NCBI RefSeq assembly: GCF_032118995.1
Contig: NC_092649.1
Coordinates: 20,769,832-20,833,831 of the forward strand
DNA length: 64,000 bases
DNA from: Asterias amurensis
Taxonomy: Eukaryota > Echinodermata > Asteroidea > Forcipulatida > Asteriidae
Direction of reading: 5' to 3'
The notes beneath the pieces were generated by a model, which made no database searches, was not told the DNA's origin, and saw only the letters and a list, made by a program, of their open reading frames with translations. The translations under genes were made by a program, and so were the position numbers. This document shows, one piece after another, positions 1 through 11,500 of the stretch (within the stretch, counting starts at the first letter, position 1; the number at the start of each line of letters is the position of its first letter).

Positions 1-149
1 TCTTTCTCAAACTTTACGTTACTTCAGAGGGAGCCGTTTCTCACAATGTTTCATTCCATCAACCTCTCCCCATAACTCGTTATCAAGTAGGGTTTCATGC
101 GAAAAATTATTTTGAGTAATTACCAATAGTGTGCACTGCCTTTAAGGCT
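1..149 (-). mobile_element. Family A element, partial
   Basis: Right half of a minus-oriented copy: the conserved CAGAGGGAGCCGTTTCTCAC block, then GAGTAATTACCAATAGTG and a CACTGCCTTTAA end at about 149. The left half is beyond the window edge. It sits in an intron of the SLC6 gene. Confidence 0.85.
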
Positions 150-314
150 GAAATGTGCGTCAAACTTCCCTAAAGAAATTTAAACAAAATGTAGGTTATT
201 GACAAAGTTTTTGTAACCCGGATTCCTGGTAACTCTGAGCTGGGATTTTTCAGAGAATAAGGGGAACCAAAGTTAACTCTTATATTTGTCTTGCTTTCTT
301 TTGTTGATTTCTAG

Positions 315-518
315 GGAGGAGTTTACATATTCCAGTTGATGGATACCTACGCTGCTAGTGGGATGCCCCTGTTATGGGTAGCTGGTTGGGAGTGTGTGGC
401 CGTTTCATATGGTTATGGTACCAGACGAATGTACAATGACGTCACCACAATGTTAACCTTCACCCCAGGGTGGTTTTGGCCAATAAGCTGGGCCATACTC
501 ACTCCTGTTGTGTCATTT
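315..518 (+). CDS. SLC6-type Na+/Cl- dependent transporter, exon covering TM10-TM11 (glycine-transporter-like)
   Basis: Internal exon of a sodium- and chloride-dependent neurotransmitter/amino-acid transporter (SLC6, LeuT fold, plasma membrane). It starts after a ctag acceptor at 311-314, reads GGVYIFQLMDTYAASG, and ends in phase 0 before a gtaagt donor at 519. The segment PLLWVAGWECVAVSYGYG matches TM10 of the family, where glycine and GABA carriers have similar LLW...FECV..WFYG strings. FWPISWAILTPVVSF matches the start of TM11. The exon is 68 codons with no stop and joins in frame to the exon at 1171. Upstream exons lie outside the window. The GlyT1-like wording (FQL.D.YAASG, WECV) is from family knowledge; the substrate cannot be fixed from this fragment. 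Confidence 0.93.
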
Positions 519-1170
519 GTAAGTTTAAAACCATTACGTTGTGATATTGATTAGTAAAATAGTTGGATGTTGAGTTAGTTCTTACCAAAAATCATGCTTA
601 TTTCATTCATGCATGCGTACATACAGTATTGGTTTGCATATGCAATATACTTGTACATTAAGCAGACGCACAAACGTGTAGCAGTATGCCACCATCAGCC
701 CTCATACAGAGAGGAGCAAAGTTCCCTTATTTTGCCAACGAATAGATATATTGAATATATTTATAAATTGAATGAATTTGCGCTCTCGAACAGGCTGGTC
801 CTGGAGAGAGCGCAATAATAAGTTCCGATAGGATAAGGACATGTGTTGGCTTTATATGGTAAAGCACGTTCGTCGAATTTTAACTGTGAATCTCCATAAC
901 CATGAAGGCTATGTGAAATTATGCGAGGTCAAATGTGATAATGTACGTTAGTTCAACAGCAGATCTCTGGTGATCCACGAGCCTCGTAGTGTGACGTCGG
1001 TTGTTCAGGTTAGTGCACGTCATCAAAGATGGCGGCCAATGCAGAGGGATTCAAGTGCGTACGCAAAATGTGAAATATTAACCTATTATTTTCATGGAAA
1101 GGGTATACCTTTCTTTTAAAAGAACCACTTCATTTTGATCACGAACACAATGTTGATTTCTGTTCCATAG
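519..1170 (+). other. Intron of the SLC6 gene
   Basis: GT-AG intron between the TM10/11 and TM11/12 exons. No repeat family or other gene is recognised in it. The segment at 1027-1037 (AAGATGGCGGC) resembles a YY1 site but has no other promoter support. Confidence 0.8.
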
Positions 1171-1341
1171 GGGATATTCATCTTTAGTCTGGTTGCCTAT
1201 AAGGGGCCGAAGTATGGAGAGGATTATTACTACGATTCGACAGGTGAAATGCTGGGTTGGTTTATGGCTCTGGCTCCCATGCAGTGGATCCCAAGCTACG
1301 CTATCTACCTTTTTATCGTTACCCCAGGAACAATGCGTGAG
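1171..1341 (+). CDS. SLC6-type transporter, exon covering end of TM11 and TM12
   Basis: This exon follows a ttccatag acceptor and starts [16 protein letters not shown], which continues TM11 of the previous exon (VVSF + GIFIF, as in glycine transporters). A short acidic/tyrosine-rich extracellular loop (EDYYYDSTG) follows. TM12 is [20 protein letters not shown], and the exon ends TPGTMRE before a gtaggatt donor. It is 57 codons, phase 0 at both ends. A weakly conserved PGT(M/L) motif just after TM12 is usual for the family. The intron on its right (1342-2800) holds a family D element, a low-complexity tandem repeat and a family A fragment. Confidence 0.93.
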
Positions 1342-1420
1342 GTAGGATTTTATAAAACAAACTCGTAAATGACTAAATAAGAAAACGTACAATGGCCAGA
1401 TTACTTGGGATTGTAACAGG

Positions 1421-1648
1421 GGGGGGGGGGACTTTGGAACGCTAGGTGGCAGCAGACTTGCCAGAAAGATTTCCATCGGTACACGCTCTGTAGGCGTTTA
1501 AGTGCATGCTGGTCTAGCTAGCGCCCAGGTTATCTGCGAAAAGGTATTTTGATAACGTAGTTTTTAGCATGCGCACATGATTTATAACCGAAAACAATGG
1601 ACTTGCCTAGTGAGTCTGCTGCCACCAAGCGTCTCTAAAGTTGCCCAT
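1421..1648. mobile_element. Family D inverted-repeat element
   Basis: The left end reads GACTTTGGAACGCTAGGTGG and the right end CTGCTGCCACCAAGCGTCTC, imperfect inverted repeats. The inner part (AACAATGGACTTGCC near 1595) matches copies at 49.06 and 55.65 kb. A 12-G run abuts the left end. Confidence 0.7.
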
Positions 1649-2097
1649 TGGTGTTAATTTAAAACAAACTTTATTAAAACTCTGTACTGATGGCCGCTGT
1701 CAGCACATGCTGACATGTTTTATATGCCATGATGATATCTTAAGCTGGACCATTCCACACCTTCAAGAGGGGTGTCGATCAACAGGGTTCAGCGATTTGG
1801 TTAAAAGGGGTTTGACAAAACTCTACCAGAATCACTGTATATAAATCGTTCCAATTTGTAAACAGAAACGGTAACGGATTAGTGTAATTTTTAATGGTAG
1901 ATGAAACCAAATTATAAATCTTGAGCACACAAATAAGCTTAATAATGAGTCTTATCCAGGCAAAACATTGACTTGTTAACAAAAAACTATACAAAACAAA
2001 CCTTTCTCAACCAGTTGGAAACAACAAACCACGCTTAACCTCCTCATTGCGTACATTCGAGACACTCCTGAAAGCTCACCTGTTTCAGGAGGTATAT

Positions 2098-2575
2098 GGC
2101 CTATTTTTAAAAAATGGCCGGAAAATAAAATGGTTCAGAGTCGGTAAAAAAAAACCAAGTTTAACCGCTTGCAGTTTTTTCAACAAATACACCTGGCTCA
2201 AATTGGCCTATTTTTAAAAATTTGCAAAAAATAAAATGGTTCAAAATCATTCAAAAGAACAAGTTCAACCCCTTGCAGTTTTTTGAAACGAAAAAACCTG
2301 GCTCAAAAAGGCACATTTCTTAAAATTGGCCGAAAAATAAAATGATTAAAAAAAACCAGGTTTAACCCCATTGCAGTTTAAAAAAAAAAAAAAAAAAAAA
2401 ATTCTTTAAATTGGCTGCAAAAATAAAATGGTTCAAAAATAAGTAAAAAGAACCACTTGCAGTTTTTTCCAAAAAAATCCTGGCTCAGATTTGCCTAATT
2501 TTTAAATTCAATCAAAAGAGCAAGTTTAACCCCTTGCAGGGTTTTTTTTTACCAAAAGCCCTGGCTCAAAAAGAC
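2098..2575. repeat. Low-complexity tandem repeat, unit about 110 bp, 4-5 degenerate copies
   Basis: A unit containing GGCCTATTTTTAAAAA, AAAATAAAATGGTTCA, and AACCCCTTGCAGTTTTTT recurs 4-5 times with drift and poly-A expansion (2379-2400). It is intronic in the SLC6 gene and has no coding potential. Confidence 0.75.
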
Positions 2576-2712
2576 CCATTTTTTCATCTCACAACTTCGA
2601 CGACCAATTGAGTTCAAATTTTCACAGGTTTGTTATTTCATGCATATGTTGAGATACACCAAGTGAGCAGACTGGTCTTTGACAATTACCAAAGGTGTCC
2701 AGTGTCTTTAGA
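2575..2712 (+). mobile_element. Family A element, right-end fragment
   Basis: Matches the last ~135 bp of the family: CAACTTCGACGACC, CAAATTTTCACAGGTTTGTT, GAGATACACCAAGTGAG, and the end at TGTCCAGTGTCTTTA. It directly abuts the preceding tandem repeat. Confidence 0.85.
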
Positions 2713-2800
2713 TGAAGGTTTACACTGAACTCTAAATGTGTGTAGGGTGATGTATAAATAAGTTGCTAGCTCAAATCTTTATTTCCACTCATCTCACCAG

Positions 2801-2968
2801 CGTCTTCAGTATATGACCACGCCACTTGTCTTCCCGAAGGAAGCTCAAAACCCTCTGAGCCCCACGGAGCAGGTCACTCTGGAGCATTACGAGTCGAAAC
2901 GAGACGACCCGATGATTACATCACCATTACGACAAGAGGCAAATACGGATCATGAAGAGGAAAAATAG
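2801..2968 (+). CDS. SLC6-type transporter, terminal exon (cytosolic C-terminal tail)
   Basis: The last coding exon starts after a tctcaccag acceptor with RLQYMTTPLVFPKEAQNPL and ends DHEEEK with a TAG stop at 2966-2968. It gives 55 residues of charged cytosolic tail, without the PDZ-binding C-terminus seen in some vertebrate glycine transporters. The frame follows directly from the TPGTMRE end of the preceding exon, as in SLC6 tails where a basic R..L stretch follows TM12. No canonical AATAAA lies close to the stop. One at 6361-6366 would imply a 3.4-kb 3' UTR full of repeats, which is possible but unproven. Confidence 0.88.
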   Translation, partial: RLQYMTTPLVFPKEAQNPLSPTEQVTLEHYESKRDDPMITSPLRQEANTDHEEEK

Positions 2969-2992
2969 GTGCTGTGTGTCTTTTTAAAAACC

Positions 2993-4165
2993 TGGGACCA
3001 ATTTCATAGAGCTAATGTGGCTTACACATGTAGTGCTTAGCATAAAATGTGCAGGATACCAGTCACAAGTAAACGTGGCAAGGTTATTTGGCTGTAAACG
3101 TGTACTAAAAATGTATATATATAGAAAGGTTTTTAGTAACACCATGCAAGGATAATCTCGGATTGAGTTGCTGTGGTTCTAAAAAGAACCGTTGTTAAGG
3201 TATGCTCTAACCTTCATGATAATAATAATAATAATAATAACCCGTTTTTATATAGCGCTTTTCACACCCGAAGGGCGTCCCAAAGCGCTTCACATTATTA
3301 CCCCTGGTCACTGGGCCTTAAATCACTCCTTAAACCATCTCAGCTCCCTGGTGGGGAGTATGCAGCCTGTGCACCATTAGTTATGCGCTACTCGGCTAAA
3401 TCAATCACAAGAACCATCTCTGCCCTCACAGGTACCCATTTACCCCTGGGTGGAGAGAAGCAATTATAGTAAAGTGTCTTGCTTAAGGACACAAGTGTCA
3501 CGACCGGGATTCGAACCCACACTCTGCTGAGCAGAAACATCCGAGCTTGAGTTCGGTGCTCTTATCCGCTTGACCATGACACCTTGTGGTGTTTTTTCCT
3601 CTGAAGACAGTCAAAGCAAACTGATCAAAACTTTGAGTCGAAACCAAGTTTTTTTTTTAGATCCTGTCCAACTAAATTAGAGAATACCTTTACAAGGTGT
3701 TACCGCAAACCTTTCTATATCATATGTCCGCCATGCAAAGTTTCAAATTCTACTTCAACTTATTCTTGTTTAAGCATAATTGAGTTGTGCTTATAGTTAC
3801 GTTTTGTGCTTAAAGAAACGTTACAGAATTGGTGACAGATCTAACGAAACTTATGATGATGATAGTTGAAAACATCGCTTGAAATATTTCTGTCTGAAAT
3901 GTCATATTTAATGAGAAATTTTGTGTTTACCGCTCAGGGAGCATTTTATTAATTTTTTATTTTGGCATAGATGCAATGCAAAATTTGTAATCAGTTTTTC
4001 ACTATTCACTCGTGACCCAGATGGCCGATCGATCTCAAACTTCTAAAGACTTGTTTGTTTATGATATTGTGGATTACATAAAATGCTTACACTGCCAGCA
4101 ACTGTTTTGTTAGCAAAAACCATATCTGTAATGTTCCTTTAAGCAGCTCTATGCAATTGGTCCCT
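2993..4165. mobile_element. Family E inverted-repeat element carrying a SINE insertion (tentative)
   Basis: The left end GGGACCAATTTCATAGAGCT and right end AGCTCTATGCAATTGGTCCC are inverted repeats of the type seen at 19.15, 26.07 and 58.49 kb. It is much longer than those (about 0.2-0.25 kb), partly because a tRNA-derived SINE lies inside it. Two independent ends are also possible. Confidence 0.4.
3217..3583 (-). mobile_element. tRNA-Leu-derived SINE
   Basis: On the minus strand a tRNA-like head at 3495-3583 contains box A (TGGTCAAGCGG) and a perfect-looking box B (GGGTTCGAATCC), with an anticodon-arm-like CCGAACTCAAGCTCGG. A conserved body and a (TTA)n tail (plus-strand ATAATAATA at 3219-3239) follow. 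A second, longer-diverged copy is at 43.88 kb. This is Pol III type-2 promoter architecture, typical of SINEs. Confidence 0.85.
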
Positions 4166-4488
4166 GTCTCTAAAGAATATTGCCTAAACCCATGTTTCGA
4201 TGGTGGGGAGTTTGAAAGTTTGTTCTTTGTTATTGTAAATAGAAAGCTGCAGTTTGCGGTTTATTTCTTACGCCTTTTACTGATTTATTTTTTAAATCTC
4301 AGACAATGAAGATGTTTGATATGTTGTCTTATTGGTTCAAAAAGGTAATAATTGTCGTAATTTTTTACATTTTTTACAACTTTAACCAGAAGGAGGATGA
4401 TTGTATCAATCCGGCAAGACCATGCGTGGCTTGTATTGTTATACTTCAATAACTCTCTTAAAGTTGCTAAGCAAAAAATAGTACTTCT

Positions 4489-4783
4489 TAAAGGCAGTGG
4501 ACACTATTGGTTATTACTCAAAATAATTATAAGCTTAAAACCTCACTTGGTAACAGGTAATGGGGAGAGGTTGAAACCAAGCATTAGAAAGAGGGGAAAC
4601 CAAGCATTAGAAAGCACATAACTTCGTGTGACAAGGGTGTTTTTCTCTCATTATTGTCTCGCAACTTCTAGAACCGATTAAGCTCAAATTTTCACAGGTT
4701 TGTTATTGTATGCATATGTTGAGATACACCAAGTGAGAAGACTGGTTTTTGACAATTACCAATAGTGTCCACTGTCTTTAAGG
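4489..4783 (+). mobile_element. Family A element, internally deleted
   Basis: Both ends are present (AAAGGCAGTGGACACTATTG at left, CAATAGTGTCCACTGTCTTT at right), but the central SerOp-like block with the hairpin is missing, leaving about 295 bp. A 20-bp AAGCATTAGAAAG repeat occupies the gap. Confidence 0.9.
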
Positions 4784-5098
4784 AACAAGTTTTGTTTTTC
4801 TTTCATTTTTGTAATTGAAACTTCGATGACAAATTATCCAAAGGTTTGCACGGGTATGTTATGTTGTTCATTGGTTTCTGGTCATTGACAACAAATTACT
4901 AGATGATGGTGCATTTCAGCAGTTCTTTGAAATTGGGTGCCGATCAATTTGGACCTGGATCAACATGACCCGGTTCTGAATTATTTCTGATCCAGGAGAT
5001 TTGAGCCAAGATTGTCTGATGAATTCTAGTATCAAAAGCACAACTGGAACTGAAGTTTTTAGGAAAATGTTTAATTTAGACTATATTAAATGTAACCT

Positions 5099-5620
5099 TA
5101 AAGGGAAGGTACACGTTTGGTAATTACTCAAAACAAATATTCATTTAAAAACTGACTTGGTAATGAGCATTGGAGAGCCGTTCATAGTATAAAACGTTGT
5201 GAGAAACGGCTCCCTCTGAAGTAACGTAGTTTTTGAGAAAGAATTAGGCCGTGTCCGAAACGGCGACTTCGGCTAAAGCTACGGCTAGATCGCGCGCGTC
5301 TGCCTATTCTTCAACACTGGTAGACGCGCTGATCTAGACGTAGCTGTAGCCGAAGTCGTCATTTCGGACACGGCCGTAGCTTCTCATCGCAAAGAGGTAA
5401 TTTCTCTTAAGTCATGAACCCTTTAGCTAGAGGTCTTTTATTCCTATCTGAAAACGCACATATTCGTCCTACAAGGGTGTTTTTTTGCTTTTCATCGTTT
5501 TCTCGCAACTTCGACTGACCAATTGAGCCCAAATTCTCACAGGCTTGTTATTTTATGGTTATTGTGGGATACACCAAGGGAGAACACTGGTCTTTTACAA
5601 ATGCCAAATATGTACGATGC
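5099..5620 (+). mobile_element. Family A variant (GGGAAGGTACACGTTTGG end) with nested insertion
   Basis: Variant family whose left end is AAGGGAAGGTACACGTTTGG and whose body matches family A (CTCAAAACAAATATTCATTT, CACAAATTCTC-type block, TACACCAAGGGAGAACACTGG). It is split at 5247 by a separate fold-back element. The same variant is intact at 17583-17957. Confidence 0.85.
5247..5375. mobile_element. Family F fold-back element nested in family A
   Basis: 129-bp element with long imperfect inverted repeats: GGCCGTGTCCGAAACGGCGA at the left and TCGTCATTTCGGACACGGCC at the right. CTTCGGCT..AGCTACGGCTAGATC is mirrored by GATCTAGACGTAGCTGTAGC. It interrupts the GAGAAAGAGGTAATTTCTC block of the host element. 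Confidence 0.85.
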
Positions 5621-6577
5621 GTTTTAATAATTTGGGATAATCCAATGCAACCAGATAATATTTCTGAAAAAGTGCAAATTCATCTTTAAAGAGTATAATT
5701 TTGTTCGTTAAGCAGTGTTTCTGCTGGGGAATTATTTTGTTTTTATATCCATTTTTATTACGGCTTTTAATTACACCTCAATGAGTTCTAAAAAGAGTTG
5801 TTATAACGTGAATTGATTCCCGACAAACTCAATGTTGATTAAACCAGAAGAGAAGACCGGTTCGGCAGGATATTTCACCGGAAGGTCTGATAGCGCCCTC
5901 TTTCGACCTAATTCCCTTAGCCTGTGTTAACTTACCGTAAGGGGGAAAACACAAACAGTGACCAAAATCTCCCATGAAACCGTCGCAACAAGTAAACATA
6001 CTTGTACTGCAGCAAAAAAAAAAACTTCTTTGTAGTTGTTAACTTATTCAACACAAGCACTTATCTGAAGTGAAATTTGAATATATATTTTAACCTATAA
6101 AAAAAAAGATGTTTTGTTATCAGATTACGTTTTAGCTAATGAACATGTGCGTATTATGTGATCACGTTCATAACAAAATGAACAGGTTGCATCACAGGTT
6201 TTATTCTTTAAACGCGATTGCATTTATCCCGGGTTCTAAAAAATATATGGCATTGTTCTAGGTAGCATGTTTGGTATCGTCTTGTTTTGTATATAAAATG
6301 TATGTTTTTAAACGAAGCTAAAAACAAACTAAAACTTGAGGTGTTTCTACATTTTCGTTTAATAAAGTGCCGTATTAATCATGTAATGTACCATGTTATT
6401 CTATCGTTGTTTTAAATACTGCTAATGCGTATTACAAACACAGGGTATTTAGAAAAAAACTGAATATTATTAAATAAAATTTTCACAAAAAAATTGGTAT
6501 TCATTTATAATGGTGAGAATGTGTGATTTTGTACTCTTGTGAAATTGTTGTGACTTTTCAAAAGATTTGTTTTCATC
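5621..6577. other. AT-rich intergenic or 3' UTR sequence
   Basis: I see no gene here. The only possible signal is AATAAA at 6361-6366 on the plus strand, downstream of the SLC6 stop; it could be a distal polyadenylation signal. Confidence 0.4.
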
Positions 6578-8490
6578 TTGATTTTGAATTATCGTATATC
6601 CTTATTGTGGCAATATCTCAGAAAGTTGACACCGTGGACTACAAAACCAAGATTTTTGTGATCGTCGCACCTTTTGACACCCGAGTATGAAATTTCAGGC
6701 GATTTGGAAACTAAAAATTTCGACCGATTTTTGAAAAAAAGACAAGGGGGTATTATAACTTGACGTTTTTTCACCCTCGAAAACTTTTTCTCTCCGATTT
6801 GCCTCAAAATTTAACCAAAGGGAGTTCTTTATGTGAAGAAGACATTCTCCAAGTACAGGTTGCTGGAATAATGGGATGGGTCTCAATAATTCAGTTTTAG
6901 CATGTTTTTGAACCGTCGTTATATCCGAATTATGGCAATATCTAAAAAGTTGACACCGTAGACGACTAAAACCAAGATTTTTGTGATCCTCGCACCTTTT
7001 TACACCCTAGTATGAAATTTCAGGCGATTTGGAAACTGAAAATTTCGACCGATTTTGGAAAAAACGACAAGGGTACGGTAAGCTTGACGTTTTTTCACCC
7101 TCGAAAACTTTATCTCTCCGATTTGCCTCAAAATTCAACCAAAGGAAGTTATTGATGTGTAGAAGACAGTCTCCAAGTTACAGGTTGCTGGAACAATTGG
7201 ATGGGTCTTAATTACTCATTTTTAACACGATTTTGAACCGTCGTTATATCCGAATTAAGGCAATATCTCAAAAAGTTGACACCGTAGAGGACTAAAACCA
7301 AGATTTTTGTGATCCTCGCACCTTTTTACACCTGTGTGTGAAATTTTAGGCGGTGGGAAAACAAAAGTTTTCGGCCGATTCTGGAAAAAAACGACAAGGG
7401 GGTAAAGCTTGACGTTTTTTCACCCTCGAAAACTTTTTCTCTCCAATTTGCCTCAAATTTTAACCGAAGGGAGTCCCTGATGTGTAGAAGACAGTCTCCA
7501 AGTTACAGGTTGCTGGAACAATGGGATGGGTCTCAATAATTCATTTGTAACATGATTTTGAACCGTCGTTATATCCGAATTATGGCAATATCTCAAAAAG
7601 TTGACACCGTAGACAACTAAAATCAAGATTTTTGTAATCCTCGCACATTTTTTTCACCCGAGTATGAAATTTCAGGCGATTTGGAAACTGAAAATTTCGA
7701 CCGATTTTGGAAAAAACGACAAGGGGGTAAGCTTGACGTTTTTTCACCTTCGAAAACTTTTTCTCTCCAATTTGCCTCAAATTTGAACCAAAGGGATTCC
7801 CTTATGTGTAGAAGACAGTCTCCAAATTACAGGTTGCTGTTACAATGGGATGGGTCTCAATAATTCATTTGTAACATGATTTTGAACCGTCGTTATATCC
7901 GAATTATGGCAATAATATCTCAAAAAGTTGACACCGTAGACAACTAAAACCAAGATTTTTGTGATCCTCGCATATTTTTACACCAGAGTATGAAATTTGA
8001 GGCGATTTGGAACTGAAAATTTCGACCGATTTTGGAAAAAACGACACGGGGTATTCACCCTCGAAAACTTTTTCTCTCCAATTTGCCTCAAATTTTAACC
8101 GAAAGGATTCCCTTATGTGTAGAAGACAGTCTCCAAGTTACAGGTTGCTGGAACAATGGGATGGGTCTCAATAATTAATTTTTAACATGATTTTGAACCG
8201 TCGTTATATCCGAATTATGGCAATATCTCAAAAAGTTGACACCGTAGACAAATAAAACCAAGATTTTTGTGACCCTCGCACCTTTTTACACCCAAGTATG
8301 AAATTTCAGGCGATTTGGAAACTGAAAATTTCGACCGATTTTGGAAAAAACGACAAGGGGTATAACTTGACGTTTTTTCACCCTCGAAAACTTTTTCTCT
8401 CCAATTTGCCTCAAAATTTAACCAAAGGGAGTCCTTTATGTGTAGAAGACAGTCTCCAAGTTACAGGGTAGACGACTCAAACCAAGGTTT
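6578..8490. repeat. Satellite array, 325-bp unit, six copies
   Basis: The CCGTCGTTATATCCGAATTA motif recurs at 6913, 7238, 7563, 7887 and 8198, giving periods of 325, 325, 324 and 311 bp. A diverged first copy begins at about 6585. Each unit carries AAAAAGTTGACACCGTAGAC, GCGATTTGGAAACTGAAAAT and GTGTAGAAGACAGTCTCCAA. The last copy breaks off near 8467 into a partial echo of the unit (GTAGACGACTCAAACCAAGG). The short open frames inside are by-products of the repeat. Confidence 0.95.
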
Positions 8491-8566
8491 TATTCTTCAG
8501 GGAACTCTTCAAGTCGGTGTTTCCATTCTAAGATACTACATTAAATAAATATGCAAATTAGGAAAA

Positions 8567-11500
8567 GGAGCGGTAGCCCAGAGGAAGGGCTTCGGATTCT
8601 GAACCCAAAGGTACTGGGTTCGAGCCCTGGTGTTCTTTATTCGCTTAAGGCCATTAGATTTTTGCAGAATATGGTAGAGGAAAACCTCTGCTTCACACTT
8701 TAATAATTTGCGAGTGGAAAGATATAATACGCTAAAATTAGTTTTATTAATTTATTTAAAATAATTTGTTCCTTCTAAGATTTAAAATTGAACTCGAACA
8801 CAATTTCAATCGAGAAGAGTAGTGGCCGAGTGGAAGGGGTTCGGATTCTGAACCCAAAGGTACTGGGTTCGAGCCCGGCTGTGTTCTTTTTCTACCCTCA
8901 AGAATATTGGTCTACACGTTACCCCAAAGCATATAATAGGGAAATACTTGCTTTACACTCAAAAACATGCGAAGGGAAGGCACACTATATTTATATACGT
9001 TTTGATTTCATGTTGTTCACTTTAATGATTATAATTAAACTCGAATGCAATCTAAGTGTTAAGAGTCGTGGCTTAGTGGAAGAGCATCGGAATCTGAACC
9101 AAAAGGTTCTGGGTTCGAACCCGGGTGGCTTCTTTTTCTACGCATAAGACCATTATTTCACGTAGTACCCTATGGCAAAGGGAAATCCTTGCTTTATACT
9201 TAATACGTCGCGAGTGGAAGGCATACGCTATAATACGTTTTGATTTATAGTAGCTCAATCTAAGGTTTATAAATAAACTCGAACGCAAATTTAAGTAAGA
9301 GTAGTTGTGGCCCAGTGGAAGTGCTCCCGACTCTACACCGAAAGGTACCGGGTTCGAATCATGGATGTTCTTTTACTACGTTTTGATTTAAAGTTGTTCA
9401 ACATATCGTTTAAATTTAAACTCGGACGGAGTTTAAGTAAGAAAGAGCAGTGGCCCAGTGGAAGGGCTCCCGACTCCATACCGAAAGGTACGAGGTTCGA
9501 ATCATGAGTGTTCTTTTTGTATGCTTAAGTCAAATGGTTCATGCTTTACCCTATGGCATAGGTAATCCTTGCTTTATACTTCATACTTTGCAAGTGGAAG
9601 GGCAACGCTATAACACGTTTTGATATAAAATTACTTTTTCTAAGGTTTATAATTAAACTCGAACGCAAAACAAACAAGAGGGGTAGTGGCGCGGTGGAAG
9701 GATTCCGGACTCCATACCAATAGGTACGGGGTTCGAATCATGGGTATTCTTTTTCAAATGGTTTACGCTTCTCCCTACGGCAAAGGGAAATCCTTGCTTT
9801 ATACTTAGTACTTTGCGAATGAAATGGATACACTATAACACTATAATGCTTATTCTAAGGTTTATAATTAAACTCGAACACAAATAAGAACAACGCGTAC
9901 TAGTGGCCAAGTGGAAGGGCCCCGGGCTCCATACCGAAAGATACGGGGTTCGAATCATGGGTGTTCTTTTACTAAGTTTTAATTTAAAATTGTTCATACG
10001 AAGGTTTAAAATTAAACTCGGACACATATAGTAAGAAGGATCAGTGGCCCAGTGGAAGGGCTCCGGACTCTAGACCGAAAGATACCGGGTTCGAATCATG
10101 GGTGTTCTTTTACTAAGTTTTAATTTAAAATTGTTCATACGAAGGTTTAAAATTAAACTCGAACGCATATTTAGTAAGAAGGACCAGTGGCCCAGTGGAA
10201 GGGCTCCGGACTCTAGACCGAAAGATACCGGGTTCGAATCATGGGTGTTCTTTTACTAAGTTTTAATTTAAAATTGTTCATACGAAGGTTTAAAATTAAA
10301 CTCGAACGCATATTTAGTAAGAAGGAGCAGTGGCCCAGTGGAAGGGCTCCCGACTTTATACCGAAAGGTAATGGGTTCGAATCATTGGTGTTCTTTTAAT
10401 TCCGTTTTGATTTAAAATTGTTCATACGAAGGTTTAAAATTAAACTCGAACGCATATTAAGTAAGAAGGAGCAGTGGCCCAGTGGAAGGGCTCCGGACTC
10501 TAGACCGAAAGGTCCCGGGTTCGAATCACGGGTGTTCTTTAATTTCGATTTTATTTTAAATTGTTCATACGAAGGTTTAAAATTAAACTCGAACGCATAT
10601 TAAGTAAGAAGGAGTCGTGGCCCAGTGGAAGGGCTCCGGACTCTGGACCGAAAGGTACCGGGTTCGAATCATGGGTGTTCTTTTACTAAGTTTTAATTTA
10701 AAATTGTTCATACGAAGGTTTAAAATTAAACTCGAACGCATATTTAGTAAGAAGGACCAGTGGCCCAGTGGAAGGGCTCCGGACTCTAGACCGAAAGGTA
10801 CCAAGTTCGAACCATGGGTGTTCTTTTACTAAGTTTTAATTTAAAATTGTTAATACGAAGGTTTTTAATTAAACTCGAACACATGATTAGTAAGAAGGAG
10901 CAGTGGCCCAGTGGAAGGGCTCCCGACTTTATACCGAAAGGTAATGGGTTCGAATCATTGGTGTTCTTTTAATTCCGTTTTGATTTAAAATTGTTCATAC
11001 GAAGGTTTAAAATTAAACTCGAACGCATATTAAGTAAGAAGGAGCAGTGGCCCAGTGGAAGGGCTCCGGACTCTAGACCGAAAGGTCCCGGGTTCGAATC
11101 ACGGGTGTTCTTTAATTTCGATTTTATTTTAAATTGTTCATACGAAGGTTTAAAATTAAACTCGAACGCATATTAAGTAAGAAGGAGTCGTGGCGCAGTG
11201 GAAGGGCTCCGGACTCTGGACCGAAAGGTTCCGGGTTCGAATCATGGGTGTTCTTTTACTAAGTTTTAATTTAAAATTGTTCATACGAAGGTTTAAAATT
11301 AAACTCGAACACATATTAGGTAAGAAGGAGTCGTGGCCCAGTGGAAGGGCTCCGGACTCTGGACCGAAAGGTCCCGGGTTCGATTCACGGGTGTTCTTTT
11401 AATTCCGTTTTAATTTAAAATTGTTCATACGAAGGTTTAAAATTAAACTCGAACACATATTAAGTAAGAAGGAGTCGTGGCCTAGTGGAAGGGCTCTGGA

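Noticed and set aside
8788..11402. Short open frames with strings such as WPSGRAPDSRPKGPGFESR
   Set aside because: These are translations of box A and box B of the tRNA-like units; frames break at each unit and have no independent support.
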